Assembly: GCF_000308475.2 (NCBI RefSeq) | Contig: NZ_BAFT02000110.1 | Coordinates: 1 to 64,000 of the forward strand | Source of the DNA: Nocardia brasiliensis NBRC 14402 | GTDB taxonomy: Bacteria > Actinomycetota > Actinomycetes > Mycobacteriales > Mycobacteriaceae | DNA: 64,000 bases | Direction: 5' to 3' | In this document: positions 1-8,905 of the stretch, one piece after another | How the letters are laid out: every line of letters starts with the position of its first letter | Position numbering within the stretch: the first letter of the stretch is position 1 | The notes under the pieces: model-generated | Database searches by the model: none | Told to the model about the DNA's origin: nothing | Seen by the model: the letters and a program-made list of their open reading frames with translations, nothing else | Program-made: the position numbers and the translations under genes

Positions 1-136
1 CATCGACGCGCGACAGTAGCGCGGCAAGCGTTAGTTGCCGCTCGAAGTGGGCGCACGGTTGGTCCGGCGCGGGGGCTGCGCGCTCGGCTCAGCTCTTGCT
101 CGCGCCGGACCTGTTGGTGTGGTGGGGGTTTGGTGG

Positions 137-1396
137 CTAGGAGATTACGCTGCGCAGTTTTGCCGCGTAGGTGTCGACGCGGCGCTGCTCCTGCGCGGTG
201 CGTTCCTTCGAATGGTGGGTCTCGATGCTCAGGCGGCCCCCGAACGTGCTCACGATGGCCGCACCACCCTCCGGCTGCTCCGGTGGCGGGGGCGTGCCCG
301 CGGGGGGAGCGGCCGTGACTGTCGAGCGAAAGTCGGTGATACGCAACCCATCCGGGGCTGCGAGCGCGGGCACTCGACCCCAGTTGGAGACGATCATCAT
401 GCCGGGCAGCTGCGGCGGCCCCGCGGCGATCTGGTCGGGGATGTGCAGCGGTGTCTGCTGTACGGTCCCGTCGGCGAGGGCGGTGTGCAAGGCCGCGCAG
501 ATGTCCTTGGCGAGTTCGACCAGGTCGGTGGTGTCCCCGGTGGGGTGGTAGTCGGCGAACCCGAGCAGGTTGGTGCCGTCGGTTCGGCCCACCGTCGGCG
601 TGAGCCTGGTGCGCAGATCGACCGGGTAGACATAGACGATCTCGTTCAACGGCAGACCGCGAATTTCCGCCTCGGTCAACAGGATTGCCGCCGAGACCAA
701 GCCGTTGATCGTCACCCCGGCCCGGTGCCCCAGCTCGACCAGGGCCGTGGTCTCCGCCTCGGACAGCAGGCACCGCGACGAATCCGGCACGGTCTGCCGG
801 TTCTCTCCCGCGTCCGGCTCGGTGGCGGGCGGCGCCGGATGCGGTTCGGTGGGCGTGCCGGTCTGATCTCCGGCGCTCGGCAGCTCCCGCTTCTCGATGC
901 CGCGCGCGGTGAGCACCTCTTCGATGGATACCGGATAGGCGTGGACGGGCCGTACCGGTGTCTGCCCGGACACCAATTCTGTGTAGCACGACCATAATTC
1001 GGCCAGCACGGCCAGCGAGTGATACGCGTCCGCGATGCTGTGATGGGTCAGCAAGGTCACGCTCGCCGTGTCGCCGGCGCGGGTCACACATACCGCGCTC
1101 AACGTCTCGCCCTGATCGAGTTTCTGATCGATCAGCAGGCGGTCCGGATCGTCGTCGACGACCGAGATCGCCGGAGCGGCTCCGGCCCCGGCGACCAGCG
1201 AGTAGCCGCCGTCGCCGGTCGGCTCCAGCCGTGCCCCGAGCACCGGGTAGGCCCGCACCACCGCCTCGTAGGCCGCGCACAATTTCGCGAGATCCAGCCG
1301 TCCCGCCACCTGCACCGCGTACCCCACGTAAACACCGATCCATGCGAACATCTGCTCGCTCGGCGCCAGCGGACGAACAACCGTAGACGTGGTCAT
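137..1396 (-). CDS. PapA/condensation-type acyltransferase, copy A
   Basis: A 419-residue protein of the chloramphenicol-acetyltransferase/condensation superfamily. It carries the active-site motif HHSIADA about 125 residues in, the HHxxxD signature of PapA-type acyltransferases that esterify lipids or alcohols with acyl groups. It opens MTTSTVVRPLAPSE, nearly the same as the protein at 2762-4012, so the two are paralogues flanking a P450. The ATG at 1396 is chosen over a GTG at 1411 because GAAGGGGAG sits just upstream and the paralogue begins the same way. It is the last gene of the minus-strand group 4012-137. The superfamily is clear from the motif; the substrate is unknown and no polyketide synthase is visible nearby. 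Confidence 0.8.
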   Translation of the reverse strand: MTTSTVVRPLAPSEQMFAWIGVYVGYAVQVAGRLDLAKLCAAYEAVVRAYPVLGARLEPTGDGGYSLVAGAGAAPAISVVDDDPDRLLIDQKLDQGETLSAVCVTRAGDTASVTLLTHHSIADAYHSLAVLAELWSCYTELVSGQTPVRPVHAYPVSIEEVLTARGIEKRELPSAGDQTGTPTEPHPAPPATEPDAGENRQTVPDSSRCLLSEAETTALVELGHRAGVTINGLVSAAILLTEAEIRGLPLNEIVYVYPVDLRTRLTPTVGRTDGTNLLGFADYHPTGDTTDLVELAKDICAALHTALADGTVQQTPLHIPDQIAAGPPQLPGMMIVSNWGRVPALAAPDGLRITDFRSTVTAAPPAGTPPPPEQPEGGAAIVSTFGGRLSIETHHSKERTAQEQRRVDTYAAKLRSVIS

Positions 1397-1536
1397 AGAG
1401 CTCCCCTTCACCTAGACGACTAGCGTGCCCAACGGACGATCAAAGCCCCCACACGCACGCCGGAGCAACCAGTTTTCCGGCCGTCGCCCACCCTCCCCGC
1501 CCCGCGTTTCAACCGCGTCTCAGCGGTGTTTCGCAG

Positions 1537-2754
1537 TCAGGGAACCAGCTGCACCGGCAGGCTGAGCAGGCCGTGCGAGCGCCAGGACTGCCGGTAGACG
1601 AGTTCGCTCTCCGCAACAGCGAGTCGGGCCCGAGGGTAGCGCGCGAAGAATCCCGGGACGACGGCGTCGATGATCAGGTCCGCGGCTTGCGCGCCGAGAC
1701 AGTAGTGCGGACCACGGCCGAACAGCAGACTCGGGCGGTCGCCGCGAGCGGGATCGGCGTCGGCACCGAACAGCGACAGCAGGATGGTGTCGCCCTTCGG
1801 AATCGTGGTTTCGCGCACGGCTAGATCGGTGACCGCGAACCGGCGGAAGGCGAACGGCATCGGATTGGCGTGCTCGATGAGCTTGCCGCGTTGTGCCTGC
1901 CAATCTGCGGTCGCTGCGGTTCCCGACTCCGAGATCAGCAGTGTAGTGATGATGTTCGCGCACGAGTGCACCGCGTTCTCCATGCCCGCCATCATCATGA
2001 GAAATGCCAGCGATACGAGTTCGTCGGGCGTGAGCGATCCTTGGTCGTCACCTGCGCGGATCCAACCGCTGATCAGGTCGTCGCCGGGTGCCGCGCGTTT
2101 CGTGTCGATCAACCCGGCGAAGGTGGCGGTCAGCCAGCCGATGGCCTTCTTCAGTCGCAGCACGGACTCCGGCGACGCGGTATCGGCAGTGAACATCGCT
2201 GTCGCCGCGTCACGAAGGTCCGGGTAGAGATCGGCGGGTACGCCGAGGAGGTTGCCGATGACGATCGCCGGCACCGGTGCGCACAGACGGTCGAGCAGAT
2301 CGACTGCGGTATTGCCTTTTTCGGGTAGCGACGCGAGGACGTCTGCCGTGATCCGGTCCACCGCGCTGCGCAGAGTATCCGCAGAACGGCGGGAAAACGC
2401 CGGTGCCGCAAGCTTTCTGATGCGGGAGTGCTGATCGCCGTCCATGTTCAGCAGATTGCGGTCCAGCGCGGGCGGCAGCGCAAAGCCGGTGTAGCCGTCC
2501 AGTGCGTGCTGCTTGTCCACGCTGAGCCGTGGATCGGCCAGCAACGTTGATACCTCCTCGTATCCCGCAATGACCCAAACTTTGTGCCCACCAGGGATTT
2601 CCATGCGCCGCACGGCCCCTCGCCAGCTCGTGTGCTCAGCCCACCGTGTCCTGGCCGTTGCGCCGATCACCGCGGTTTCCACCATCACCCCACACCTCAC
2701 TGCCGCTCGTGCTTGCAGGATATGGGACGCCCGCCGCGGAAGCCGATTCGGCAT
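1537..2754 (-). CDS. Atypical cytochrome P450
   Basis: Bacterial class I-type P450 of about 400 residues. The heme loop FGRGPHYCLG is intact, with the thiolate Cys near residue 352. Two normally conserved features are missing. The K-helix ExxR reads E-H-A-N (residues 294-297), so the Arg is Asn. The I-helix reads AGMENA (around residue 259) without the usual Thr. The meander before the heme loop is also short and lacks a clear PxRF. The gene begins 8 bp after the upstream acyltransferase stop, so it is probably co-transcribed. The start is uncertain: 2754 has no Shine-Dalgarno, and an ATG at 2685 follows a G-rich stretch. It may oxidise the product of the flanking acyltransferases, or be a P450 with altered chemistry (inference). 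Confidence 0.85.
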   Translation of the reverse strand: MPNRLPRRASHILQARAAVRCGVMVETAVIGATARTRWAEHTSWRGAVRRMEIPGGHKVWVIAGYEEVSTLLADPRLSVDKQHALDGYTGFALPPALDRNLLNMDGDQHSRIRKLAAPAFSRRSADTLRSAVDRITADVLASLPEKGNTAVDLLDRLCAPVPAIVIGNLLGVPADLYPDLRDAATAMFTADTASPESVLRLKKAIGWLTATFAGLIDTKRAAPGDDLISGWIRAGDDQGSLTPDELVSLAFLMMMAGMENAVHSCANIITTLLISESGTAATADWQAQRGKLIEHANPMPFAFRRFAVTDLAVRETTIPKGDTILLSLFGADADPARGDRPSLLFGRGPHYCLGAQAADLIIDAVVPGFFARYPRARLAVAESELVYRQSWRSHGLLSLPVQLVP

Positions 2755-2761
2755 CGGTGGG

Positions 2762-4012
2762 TCAGGCGGCGTCGATCTGTGACTGCATGCGCAGATGTCT
2801 GCCGAGGAGGTGGACGCGTAGTCGTTGCTCGGCGGTGGTTTCCTCGGGGTGGTGGATCTCGATGCTCAGCCGGTCGTCGAAGGTGCTGATGATGATCGTG
2901 CCGCTCGGCTGCTGTAACCGATGCCCGGTCTTGTCCGGCTTCGCGACCATGAGGGTGCGGAAGTCGTTGACGTACAAGCCTTTCGGCAGGAGGGGGCGCT
3001 CGATGCGGCCCCAGTTGGTGGCGAGCACGATGCCGGGGGATCGCGGCGCGGGACCGGACGCGATATCGGGGATGTGCAGCGGGGTCTGCTGCACGAGTCC
3101 GGTGGCCAGTCCGGCGTGCAGGGCATCGCTGATCGCGCACGCCAAGCCGACCATGGTGGTCGCGCCCGCAGGGGGGACGAAATCGGCGAAGCCGAGCACA
3201 TTGGAGCCTTCGGTGCTGCCGATGCTGGGGGTGACGCGGCTGCGCAGGTCGACGGAGTAGGTGTAGGTGAGTTCGCGCAGCGCCAGCCCGCGTATCTCGG
3301 CCTCGGTCAGCAGAATCGCGGCGGAGGCCAGGCCGTTGATCGTGGTGCCTGCGCGGTGCGCGAGGTCGGCGAGTGCGGCGGTGTCTTGTTTCGACAGGCG
3401 GCAACGGGCCGTCAAGGGAATCAGGTAGGGGGCGTCGTCCACCGGGAGTGCGACACTGTGCGCGGTGTCGTGCACGAACGGCCGTAACGGTGCGGACGGG
3501 TCCGAGAACTTCTCGATGCCCCGGCACCCCAGCAGATTCTCGACCGCTTCCGGATAGCCGTGCATCGGCAGCGCGGGTTCGCGTCCGCGGCACGCCTCGG
3601 TGTAGCAGGCCCACAGATCCGTGAGCACCGCGAGCGAATGACAGGCGTCGGCGATGCTGTGGTGCGTCACCAGTGTCACGCCCGCCCGGTCGCCGTCCAG
3701 GACGACGCACAGCGCGGCCAGTGCACTGCGCTGATCCAGCTGCGCGCCGGTGAGCAGTAGTTCCGGATCTCCCTGGGAAACGGTCAATTGTGTTGTGTTA
3801 CCTGATGATTCGGCCAGGATGTGGCGTTTGCCGTCCGGCTCCAGACGTGCCCCGAGCGCGGGGTACGCCCGGAGCACGGTGTCGAAGGCTACCGACAGTG
3901 CGGTTAGATTCAACCGACCGGAAAGCCGCATCGAATAGCCGACGACGACTTCACTGCTCGCGAAGATCTCTTCACTCGGTGCCAACGGCCGGATGACGGT
4001 AGCCGTGGTCAT
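2762..4012 (-). CDS. PapA/condensation-type acyltransferase, copy B
   Basis: A 416-residue paralogue of the protein at 137-1396. It shares the N-terminus MTTATVIRPLAPSE, the catalytic HHSIADA near residue 125 and the context LDQ..LAALCVV upstream of it. The family transfers acyl groups from acyl-CoA or carrier proteins to hydroxyl acceptors. It is the first gene of a three-gene minus-strand unit (acyltransferase, P450, acyltransferase). The pair could act on two hydroxyls of one scaffold, one of them introduced by the P450; this is inference from order only. The two copies differ throughout, so the duplication is not recent. Confidence 0.8.
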   Translation of the reverse strand: MTTATVIRPLAPSEEIFASSEVVVGYSMRLSGRLNLTALSVAFDTVLRAYPALGARLEPDGKRHILAESSGNTTQLTVSQGDPELLLTGAQLDQRSALAALCVVLDGDRAGVTLVTHHSIADACHSLAVLTDLWACYTEACRGREPALPMHGYPEAVENLLGCRGIEKFSDPSAPLRPFVHDTAHSVALPVDDAPYLIPLTARCRLSKQDTAALADLAHRAGTTINGLASAAILLTEAEIRGLALRELTYTYSVDLRSRVTPSIGSTEGSNVLGFADFVPPAGATTMVGLACAISDALHAGLATGLVQQTPLHIPDIASGPAPRSPGIVLATNWGRIERPLLPKGLYVNDFRTLMVAKPDKTGHRLQQPSGTIIISTFDDRLSIEIHHPEETTAEQRLRVHLLGRHLRMQSQIDAA

Positions 4013-4085
4013 GTCGAAATCCCTCCACAGGAGACTGCCCCATCGAGGCTAGCTCTAAGACCGGGCACACCACGGTCTTTCGGAA

Positions 4086-4262
4086 TCATCGCCTCGGTGA
4101 TGTATCGCCCGTACCGAACATGCTGTTTCCGGTTGTGGCCACAACGAGACCTGCATCGATGATCAGCCACTGCCCGCACACACAGCGCAGGTAGCGGACG
4201 GTGCCGTGCGACGACACCAGTGCGGGTGCCGGCCAGGAACATGCGGGGCAGGTTACGTCCAT
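4086..4262 (-). CDS. Small zinc-ribbon protein
   Basis: A 58-residue protein beginning MDVTCPACSWPAPALVSSHG. A CPAC knuckle and a CVCGQWL knuckle 22 residues later form a four-cysteine zinc ribbon. The ATG at 4262 is divergent from the CGNR regulator gene at 4288 with only 25 bp between them, so the two promoters must overlap. The Shine-Dalgarno is weak. Similar HGTVRYxRCxCGxWL miniproteins exist in mycobacteria as far as I recall, but no function is assigned. The shared promoter suggests a link to the neighbouring regulator. Confidence 0.7.
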   Translation of the reverse strand: MDVTCPACSWPAPALVSSHGTVRYLRCVCGQWLIIDAGLVVATTGNSMFGTGDTSPRR

Positions 4263-4287
4263 GAACTCAGCCTGATGTAATGGTCTA

Positions 4288-4788
4288 GTGCATTTCAACC
4301 CTTACGGTGGCGCGGCCGCCGAGCTCGCCGCGCGGCTGGTGAACGCAGGCCCGGACCAAGATCTGCGGCAGTTGCTGGCCGACGCGGATTACAGACCGCT
4401 CGGCTCGGTGACCGCCGCGCAAGCCGCGGAACTGCGCCGATGGATCCACGAACTCGATGCGATGTTCGATCACCCCACCGTGTGCCGGCTCAACGCCCTG
4501 CTCGCCAAAACCACAAGTCAGCCCTATATTTCGACGCACGACGACCGCCCGCCGCACCTGCATTTCGCGCAGGAGACCGCCCCGGTCGACGAGCGGGTCA
4601 AGGCCTACACCGCGGTCGGCCTCGCCGCGCTGTTCTGTGACGACCCCACGCGGATCGGCCGCTGCGCCCGCGTGGGCTGCGACAAGGTCTTCGTCGACAC
4701 CTCCCGCAACGGCAGGCGGCGCTTCTGCTCTACTCGCTGCTCGACCCGGGTGCACGTGGCCGAGCATCGCTCCCGCCGGGCGGGCTGA
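4288..4788 (+). CDS. CGNR zinc-finger protein
   Basis: A 166-residue protein with an N-terminal ABATE-like helical domain (starts MHFNPYGG, typical of the family). Its C-terminal zinc finger is CARVGCDKVFVDTS followed by RRRFCSTRCSTRVHVAEHR. The family name motif CGNR reads CSTR here, but the Cys and His spacing is intact. Such proteins are presumed stress-related transcription regulators. The GTG at 4288 is preferred because the family N-terminus begins there. No Shine-Dalgarno precedes it, so a leaderless message is likely. It is divergent from the zinc-ribbon gene 4086-4262. Confidence 0.8.
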   Translation: MHFNPYGGAAAELAARLVNAGPDQDLRQLLADADYRPLGSVTAAQAAELRRWIHELDAMFDHPTVCRLNALLAKTTSQPYISTHDDRPPHLHFAQETAPVDERVKAYTAVGLAALFCDDPTRIGRCARVGCDKVFVDTSRNGRRRFCSTRCSTRVHVAEHRSRRAG

Positions 4789-4840
4789 GAGTGCGCTGGC
4801 CTCGGCCTTTACCGATGCGTGGCGCGTATGACGACGTTTC

Positions 4841-5312
4841 GTCGCCATCTTCTGCAATTGCAGATGTCTGTGCCGGCGCGAACCGAACGGTCTGAGCGCG
4901 AATGCGGGCGTGGGGCTTTCGGCACACCCACGGTGGGGCTCGAGGGCTTGGTCCGGAATGCGATCAGGCAGGCTGCCGGCTCCTTTGTGATGACATTCGT
5001 CGCAGCACTTTGCACTTGCAGATGTCGCTTTCATTTCTCGATCTGCGTGAAACCGAGTGCTTGTGGCGGAAAAGAGATCTCGTAATAACTTGCGAATTGT
5101 CAACAGCCCTTTACCGATGTGACCGTTCGCGCCGCGATTTTCTTCCGGTGGAACCACCGTTCCGGCGTGTGGTGCGGCACTCTCGACGGCCGAAATCGCC
5201 GGGCCCGCCGAGCGACTAGAATGGCAGTAGAGCCTGGGCCCGGTGTCCGTCAGTGGCGTGTCCGGCGATCATGTCGACGCTGTGTCGCCACATTCTGTAC
5301 TTGCAAACGTCG
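4841..5312 (+). repeat. Three 29-bp degenerate direct repeats in a gene-poor stretch
   Basis: Between the CGNR gene and the DUF2252 gene (4789-5347) I find no gene. Three same-orientation copies of a 29-bp element lie at 4841-4869, 4999-5027 and 5284-5312. Each starts GTCGC, has a core like CTGCAATTGCAG (perfect palindrome in copy 1; TGCACTTGCA and TGTACTTGCA in the others) and ends in a GTCG-like tetramer (GTCT in copy 1). Spacing is 158 and 285 bp. A shorter shared string, CCTTTACCGATG, occurs at about 4806 and 5109. They could be regulator sites or remnants of a dispersed repeat. Confidence 0.6.
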
Positions 5313-5347
5313 TTCTCGTCCGGGTCGGCTCGCTGTGGCCGCGCGGC

Positions 5348-6691
5348 TCAGTAGGCCCTGTCCGCCGCTACTATTCGGCCCGATTCGATTGCGGCAAGCA
5401 AGGTTTGGTGATCGGCGGCAGTTTGGTCGGCGTAGGCGAGGGCGAAGTCGATCATGGCGCGATCGAAGGCGTCGCTGGTGCCGAGGTATGCGGCGATCGC
5501 GACTCGATCACCGGAGCGGGCGTGCGCCCGGGCGAGCGTATGGCCGCAGAGCGCGGAGTAGTCGCGCAGATAACGGCGCGACATCTCTTCGATCGTCGCC
5601 GAACCCTTCATATCGCGGAGCTGGCGGCAGTAGTAGTGCCTGCCGTCCGATCCGGCCGCCCAGCCGAGGAAGATATCGCTCGCGGCCTGGGTGAGCCGCT
5701 GCCCGTGCACCACTCGGTGCCCTTGGTTGCGGAACTTGCTCGGCGCGGTGTGCCGCGCGAGCACCGACTCCTGCGCCTCCTTCACCTGCAGGAACAGCGG
5801 ACTACGGCTTTCTCGTCCGGCCAGCAGCGCGACGAAGCAGCGAGTGCCGACACTGCCCACGCCGACGACTTTTACTGCCACGTCCAGCATTTCGTGCCGG
5901 TCGAGCAGCACCCGCCGTTCCTCCGCCAGGGTGCGCCGGAAGTCCGCGAACACCCGCCGCACCGTGTCGGCGTCGACCTGCTCGATCGGGGTCAACAGCG
6001 GTGGCCGATGCCGGATGCGCGGCACGCCGTCGGCGTCCGGTTCGGTCAGCTTTTCCAGCGCCTGCAGGTTGGTGCGGGCCCGTGCGTCGGCGAGGGCTTG
6101 CTCAACTCCCTTGCGCCGCTTCGACTTCTGGGCGAGCGCGGCCAGTTTGTCGGCGTCGATCATCTCGTACCAGACCGCCAGTTCGCCGAGGCCGGCCAAG
6201 CGGCCCATCGTCGCCCGGTAAGCCGAAGCCGCTGCCCCGACCGAGGTTTCGGCATCGGTATCGGCAAAGCCGTTGGCGCGAGCCGCCACCGCGATACTCG
6301 CGGCGAGCCTTTTCACGTCCCACTCGAACGGGCCGGGGAGCGTCTCGTCGAAGTCGTTCAGGTCGAAGACCAGTGCGCGTTCCGGTGACGCGAACAACCC
6401 GAAATTCGACAGATGCGCGTCGCCGCACAATTGCACGGTGAGCCCGGTATCCGGCGTGGCCGCCAGATCCGCCGCCATGATCGCGGGCGCGCCACGCAGA
6501 AACGGAAACCGCCCGGCCGCCATGCGCGCATACCGGATAGGCACCAACTCCGGCACCCGGGTAGCGGCCTGCTCCTCCAGAATTGCCACCGGATCCGCTC
6601 GATTCGCGGGCGCCTCCCACCCGCCCAGCGCCCGCCGTGCCACCCGCTTGCGCGCCTGCCGCCCCGCCGCACCCGCCAACGACTCCGCCAT
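5348..6691 (-). CDS. DUF2252 family protein
   Basis: A 447-residue protein with the DUF2252 hallmarks: PFLRGAPAIMAADLA, CGDAHLSNFG and FDLNDFDET, then a WDVKRLAAS block. The GDAHLxNFG and DxNDFD elements resemble kinase-like (aminoglycoside phosphotransferase fold) catalytic loops, so phosphotransfer is a reasonable guess, but no reaction is established for the family. It is a single gene on the minus strand, divergent from the amine oxidase at 6877 with 185 bp between them. Length and ends fit full-length family members. Confidence 0.85.
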   Translation of the reverse strand: MAESLAGAAGRQARKRVARRALGGWEAPANRADPVAILEEQAATRVPELVPIRYARMAAGRFPFLRGAPAIMAADLAATPDTGLTVQLCGDAHLSNFGLFASPERALVFDLNDFDETLPGPFEWDVKRLAASIAVAARANGFADTDAETSVGAAASAYRATMGRLAGLGELAVWYEMIDADKLAALAQKSKRRKGVEQALADARARTNLQALEKLTEPDADGVPRIRHRPPLLTPIEQVDADTVRRVFADFRRTLAEERRVLLDRHEMLDVAVKVVGVGSVGTRCFVALLAGRESRSPLFLQVKEAQESVLARHTAPSKFRNQGHRVVHGQRLTQAASDIFLGWAAGSDGRHYYCRQLRDMKGSATIEEMSRRYLRDYSALCGHTLARAHARSGDRVAIAAYLGTSDAFDRAMIDFALAYADQTAADHQTLLAAIESGRIVAADRAY

Positions 6692-6876
6692 TCCCGCAGT
6701 CTCTCACCCCAACCGCACACTTCCAGGCAACCCACGCCGCTGCCGATTTCCCTCCGCCGTCCGGCCGGGCGGGGCGAAGGCGGTATCCACCAGCGCCGCA
6801 CCGTTTTCGGTTGCGCATCCGGCGTGGGTGATCAACAGTGGGGTGTCCGAGGTGGATGTGGCGACGGGAGGCCAGC

Positions 6877-8214
6877 ATGGACCGCGTGGACGTGGTGGTG
6901 GTCGGTGCCGGATACGCGGGGCTCAGTGCGGCGCGGGCGCTGCGGGCGGCCGGTCGGACCGTCGTCGTGCTGGAGGCGAGTGACCGCGCGGGCGGTCGGG
7001 CGCTGAGTGCCCGGATCGACGGGGGTTGGGCGGTGGACCTCGGGGCGCAGTGGATCTCCGGCGGACACACCAGATTGGCGGCGCTCGCGCAGGAGTACGG
7101 GGCCGAGACCTATCCCTCCCCGTCCGTCGGGGCGAATCTGCTGGTGGAGGGCGCGGTGCGCCGCCCGTTCCGAGGTACGCGTCCACCCCTGTCGCCGCTC
7201 GTGCTGCTCGTGCTGGGCCAGGCCATGTGGCGGATCGAGCGGCTCGCCGCCCGGATCGACCTCGCCCACCCGTGGACCACTCCGGGCGCCGACCGGCTCG
7301 ACGCGATGACCGCGGCGACCTGGTTGCGCCGCAATCTGCCCGAACGACGGGCCAGGCAACTCGCCGAGGTGATGATCGGCGAGGAACTGTGCGTCGATGT
7401 CGGCAGCGTCTCGATGCTCGCGCTGTTGACCACCATTCGCGCGGCCGGCGGTGTCGAGGCGGGCGTGACGGCGGAAACGGTCACCCGACTTTTCGTCGAG
7501 GGTGCGGACGGTCCCGCCCTGTCGATCGCGGCGGAACTGGGCGACGCACTCCGGCTCTGTTCCGCGGTGACGTCTATTCAGCAAGGGGCGCAGGGGGTTT
7601 CGGTGCGGGGTGGGTTCGGCGCGGTGGCGGCCGGGCACGTGATCGTCGCCGTGCCGCCGGTGCTGGCCGGGCGCATCGCCTACGACCCACCGTTGCCCGC
7701 CGCGCGCGACCATCTGACTCAGCGCATGCCGATGGGTTCGGTGCTGAAGGCGTTCGCCGTCTACGAGCGCCCGTTCTGGCGCGACGAGTTCCTCACCGGT
7801 CAGGCCTTGAACCTGCACGACCCGGTCCCGGTCACGTTCGACGCCACCCGCCCCGGCGGACCCGGCTGCCTCGGTGCGCTCGTGCCCGGCCGGGCCGCGC
7901 ATCGCCTCGCCGCACTGTCGGCGCCGGAGCGGCGCGGCATGATCGTCGGCTCCCTGGTGCGCGCTTTCGGGCATCGGGCCCGCGATCCGATCGGCTGGCA
8001 CGAGAAGGTCTGGGCCGACGATCCCTTCGTCCGTGGTGGCTACGGCGCGTTCTTCCCGCCCGGTGTGCTGACCACTGTGGGATCGGGGGTGCGACATCCG
8101 GTCGGTGCGATCCACTGGGCGGGTAGTGAGACGGCCACCGAATGGTCGGGCTATATCGAAGGGGCCATTCGCTCCGGTGAACGCGCGGCTGCGGAGGTGT
8201 CCGCTCGCCGATAG
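6877..8214 (+). CDS. FAD-dependent amine oxidase family protein
   Basis: A 445-residue flavoprotein. The N-terminal Rossmann motif is VVVVGAGYAGLSAARAL, followed by GGRALSARIDGGWAVDLGAQW, the second FAD-contact block of monoamine-oxidase-like enzymes. The C-terminus has HWAGSETATEWSGYIEGAI, the usual FAD-binding end. It should oxidise an amine to an aldehyde or imine with release of H2O2. The ATG at 6877 is preferred over one at 6838 because GGGAGG lies 8-14 bp before it and the Rossmann strand starts immediately. The substrate is unknown. Confidence 0.9.
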   Translation: MDRVDVVVVGAGYAGLSAARALRAAGRTVVVLEASDRAGGRALSARIDGGWAVDLGAQWISGGHTRLAALAQEYGAETYPSPSVGANLLVEGAVRRPFRGTRPPLSPLVLLVLGQAMWRIERLAARIDLAHPWTTPGADRLDAMTAATWLRRNLPERRARQLAEVMIGEELCVDVGSVSMLALLTTIRAAGGVEAGVTAETVTRLFVEGADGPALSIAAELGDALRLCSAVTSIQQGAQGVSVRGGFGAVAAGHVIVAVPPVLAGRIAYDPPLPAARDHLTQRMPMGSVLKAFAVYERPFWRDEFLTGQALNLHDPVPVTFDATRPGGPGCLGALVPGRAAHRLAALSAPERRGMIVGSLVRAFGHRARDPIGWHEKVWADDPFVRGGYGAFFPPGVLTTVGSGVRHPVGAIHWAGSETATEWSGYIEGAIRSGERAAAEVSARR

Positions 8215-8220
8215 CAATAA

Positions 8221-8248
8221 TTCGGGCAATAACGCCGAAATGCCCGAA
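8221..8248 (+). terminator. Hairpin after amine oxidase gene
   Basis: A perfect 8-bp stem, TTCGGGCA pairing with TGCCCGAA around a 12-nt loop, starts 6 bp after the amine oxidase stop. There is no T-tract, as is common for actinobacterial terminators. Confidence 0.5.
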
Positions 8249-8321
8249 AGCCGCTGTACCAGGGGTTAAAACATCGGTATTTGAGATTCGAATCGTAGAC
8301 CGCTGACCAGCATCGGTACAG

Positions 8322-8370
8322 ACTTATTTGCACAACATTTGGGTATCGCGGGCTTTTACGGCAAATAAGT
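8322..8370. promoter_or_regulatory. Perfect 10-bp inverted repeat upstream of the hydrophobic-protein block
   Basis: ACTTATTTGC at 8322-8331 is repeated in inverse as GCAAATAAGT at 8361-8370, with a 29-nt spacer. It lies in an unusually AT-rich stretch 70 bp upstream of the small secreted protein gene and is the only such site before the 8.4-15.3 kb block. It is a candidate operator for the block, or could form a hairpin in a leader RNA. Confidence 0.45.
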
Positions 8371-8441
8371 GCGTTCCGAGCGGGGGAAATGGCGGAAAGT
8401 GATCTGCGTTATGTTGACTGAGATTCTGCCCAAGGCGAACC

Positions 8442-8786
8442 ATGGACCGCATGACGCAGCTAGCAAATCTTCAGCAAAGGGGAGTTGTCCGCAAGAACTC
8501 ACCCGCGCTCGGGGCCGTGCTGCTGATGCTGTTCTCCGTCCTGGCGGCCGGTTGGGCCGGCGGGACGGGAACGGCGGCCGCGGATCCGACCGGGTGCACC
8601 ACCGACACCTCGGTTACCAATGAGTTGACACTCCGGTGTGAACCCGGAGCGGGAGCAGGCGAACACGCTTTCATCCGCTGCCGCGACCTGCTCGGCATGC
8701 CGCACACCCATATCGGTCCGGCCATCGGCACCGAAGGCGGCTGGTCCACGGCCGTATGCGCCCCGTACGAAAACGGTCCGATCTGA
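8442..8786 (+). CDS. Small secreted cysteine-containing protein
   Basis: A 114-residue protein with a signal peptide: a short polar start, the hydrophobic stretch ALGAVLLMLFSVLAAGWAGG, then a likely cleavage after GTGTAAA. The mature part is about 65 residues with four Cys (CTTD, RCEPG, RCRD, VCAPY), consistent with two disulphides. Start at 8442 or at the ATG 8451 is uncertain; neither has a strong Shine-Dalgarno. It is the first gene of a same-strand series leading into the giant hydrophobic protein 119 bp downstream. I recognise no family. Confidence 0.7.
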   Translation: MDRMTQLANLQQRGVVRKNSPALGAVLLMLFSVLAAGWAGGTGTAAADPTGCTTDTSVTNELTLRCEPGAGAGEHAFIRCRDLLGMPHTHIGPAIGTEGGWSTAVCAPYENGPI

Positions 8787-8905
8787 CCAAGCGGGAGTTC
8801 CCGCAACACTTTTCGCGTCGATTGCCCGTGCACCGCTCGACCAGGGCCAGGACGCGTCTGACCAGGCACGCCCCCTAGGGCGCGTTCACGAGAGGCTTCA
8901 AGCTG

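Noticed and set aside
35..997. Plus-strand 320-codon frame at the left edge
   Set aside because: It is the antisense of the acyltransferase gene 137-1396, with no motif or ribosome site.
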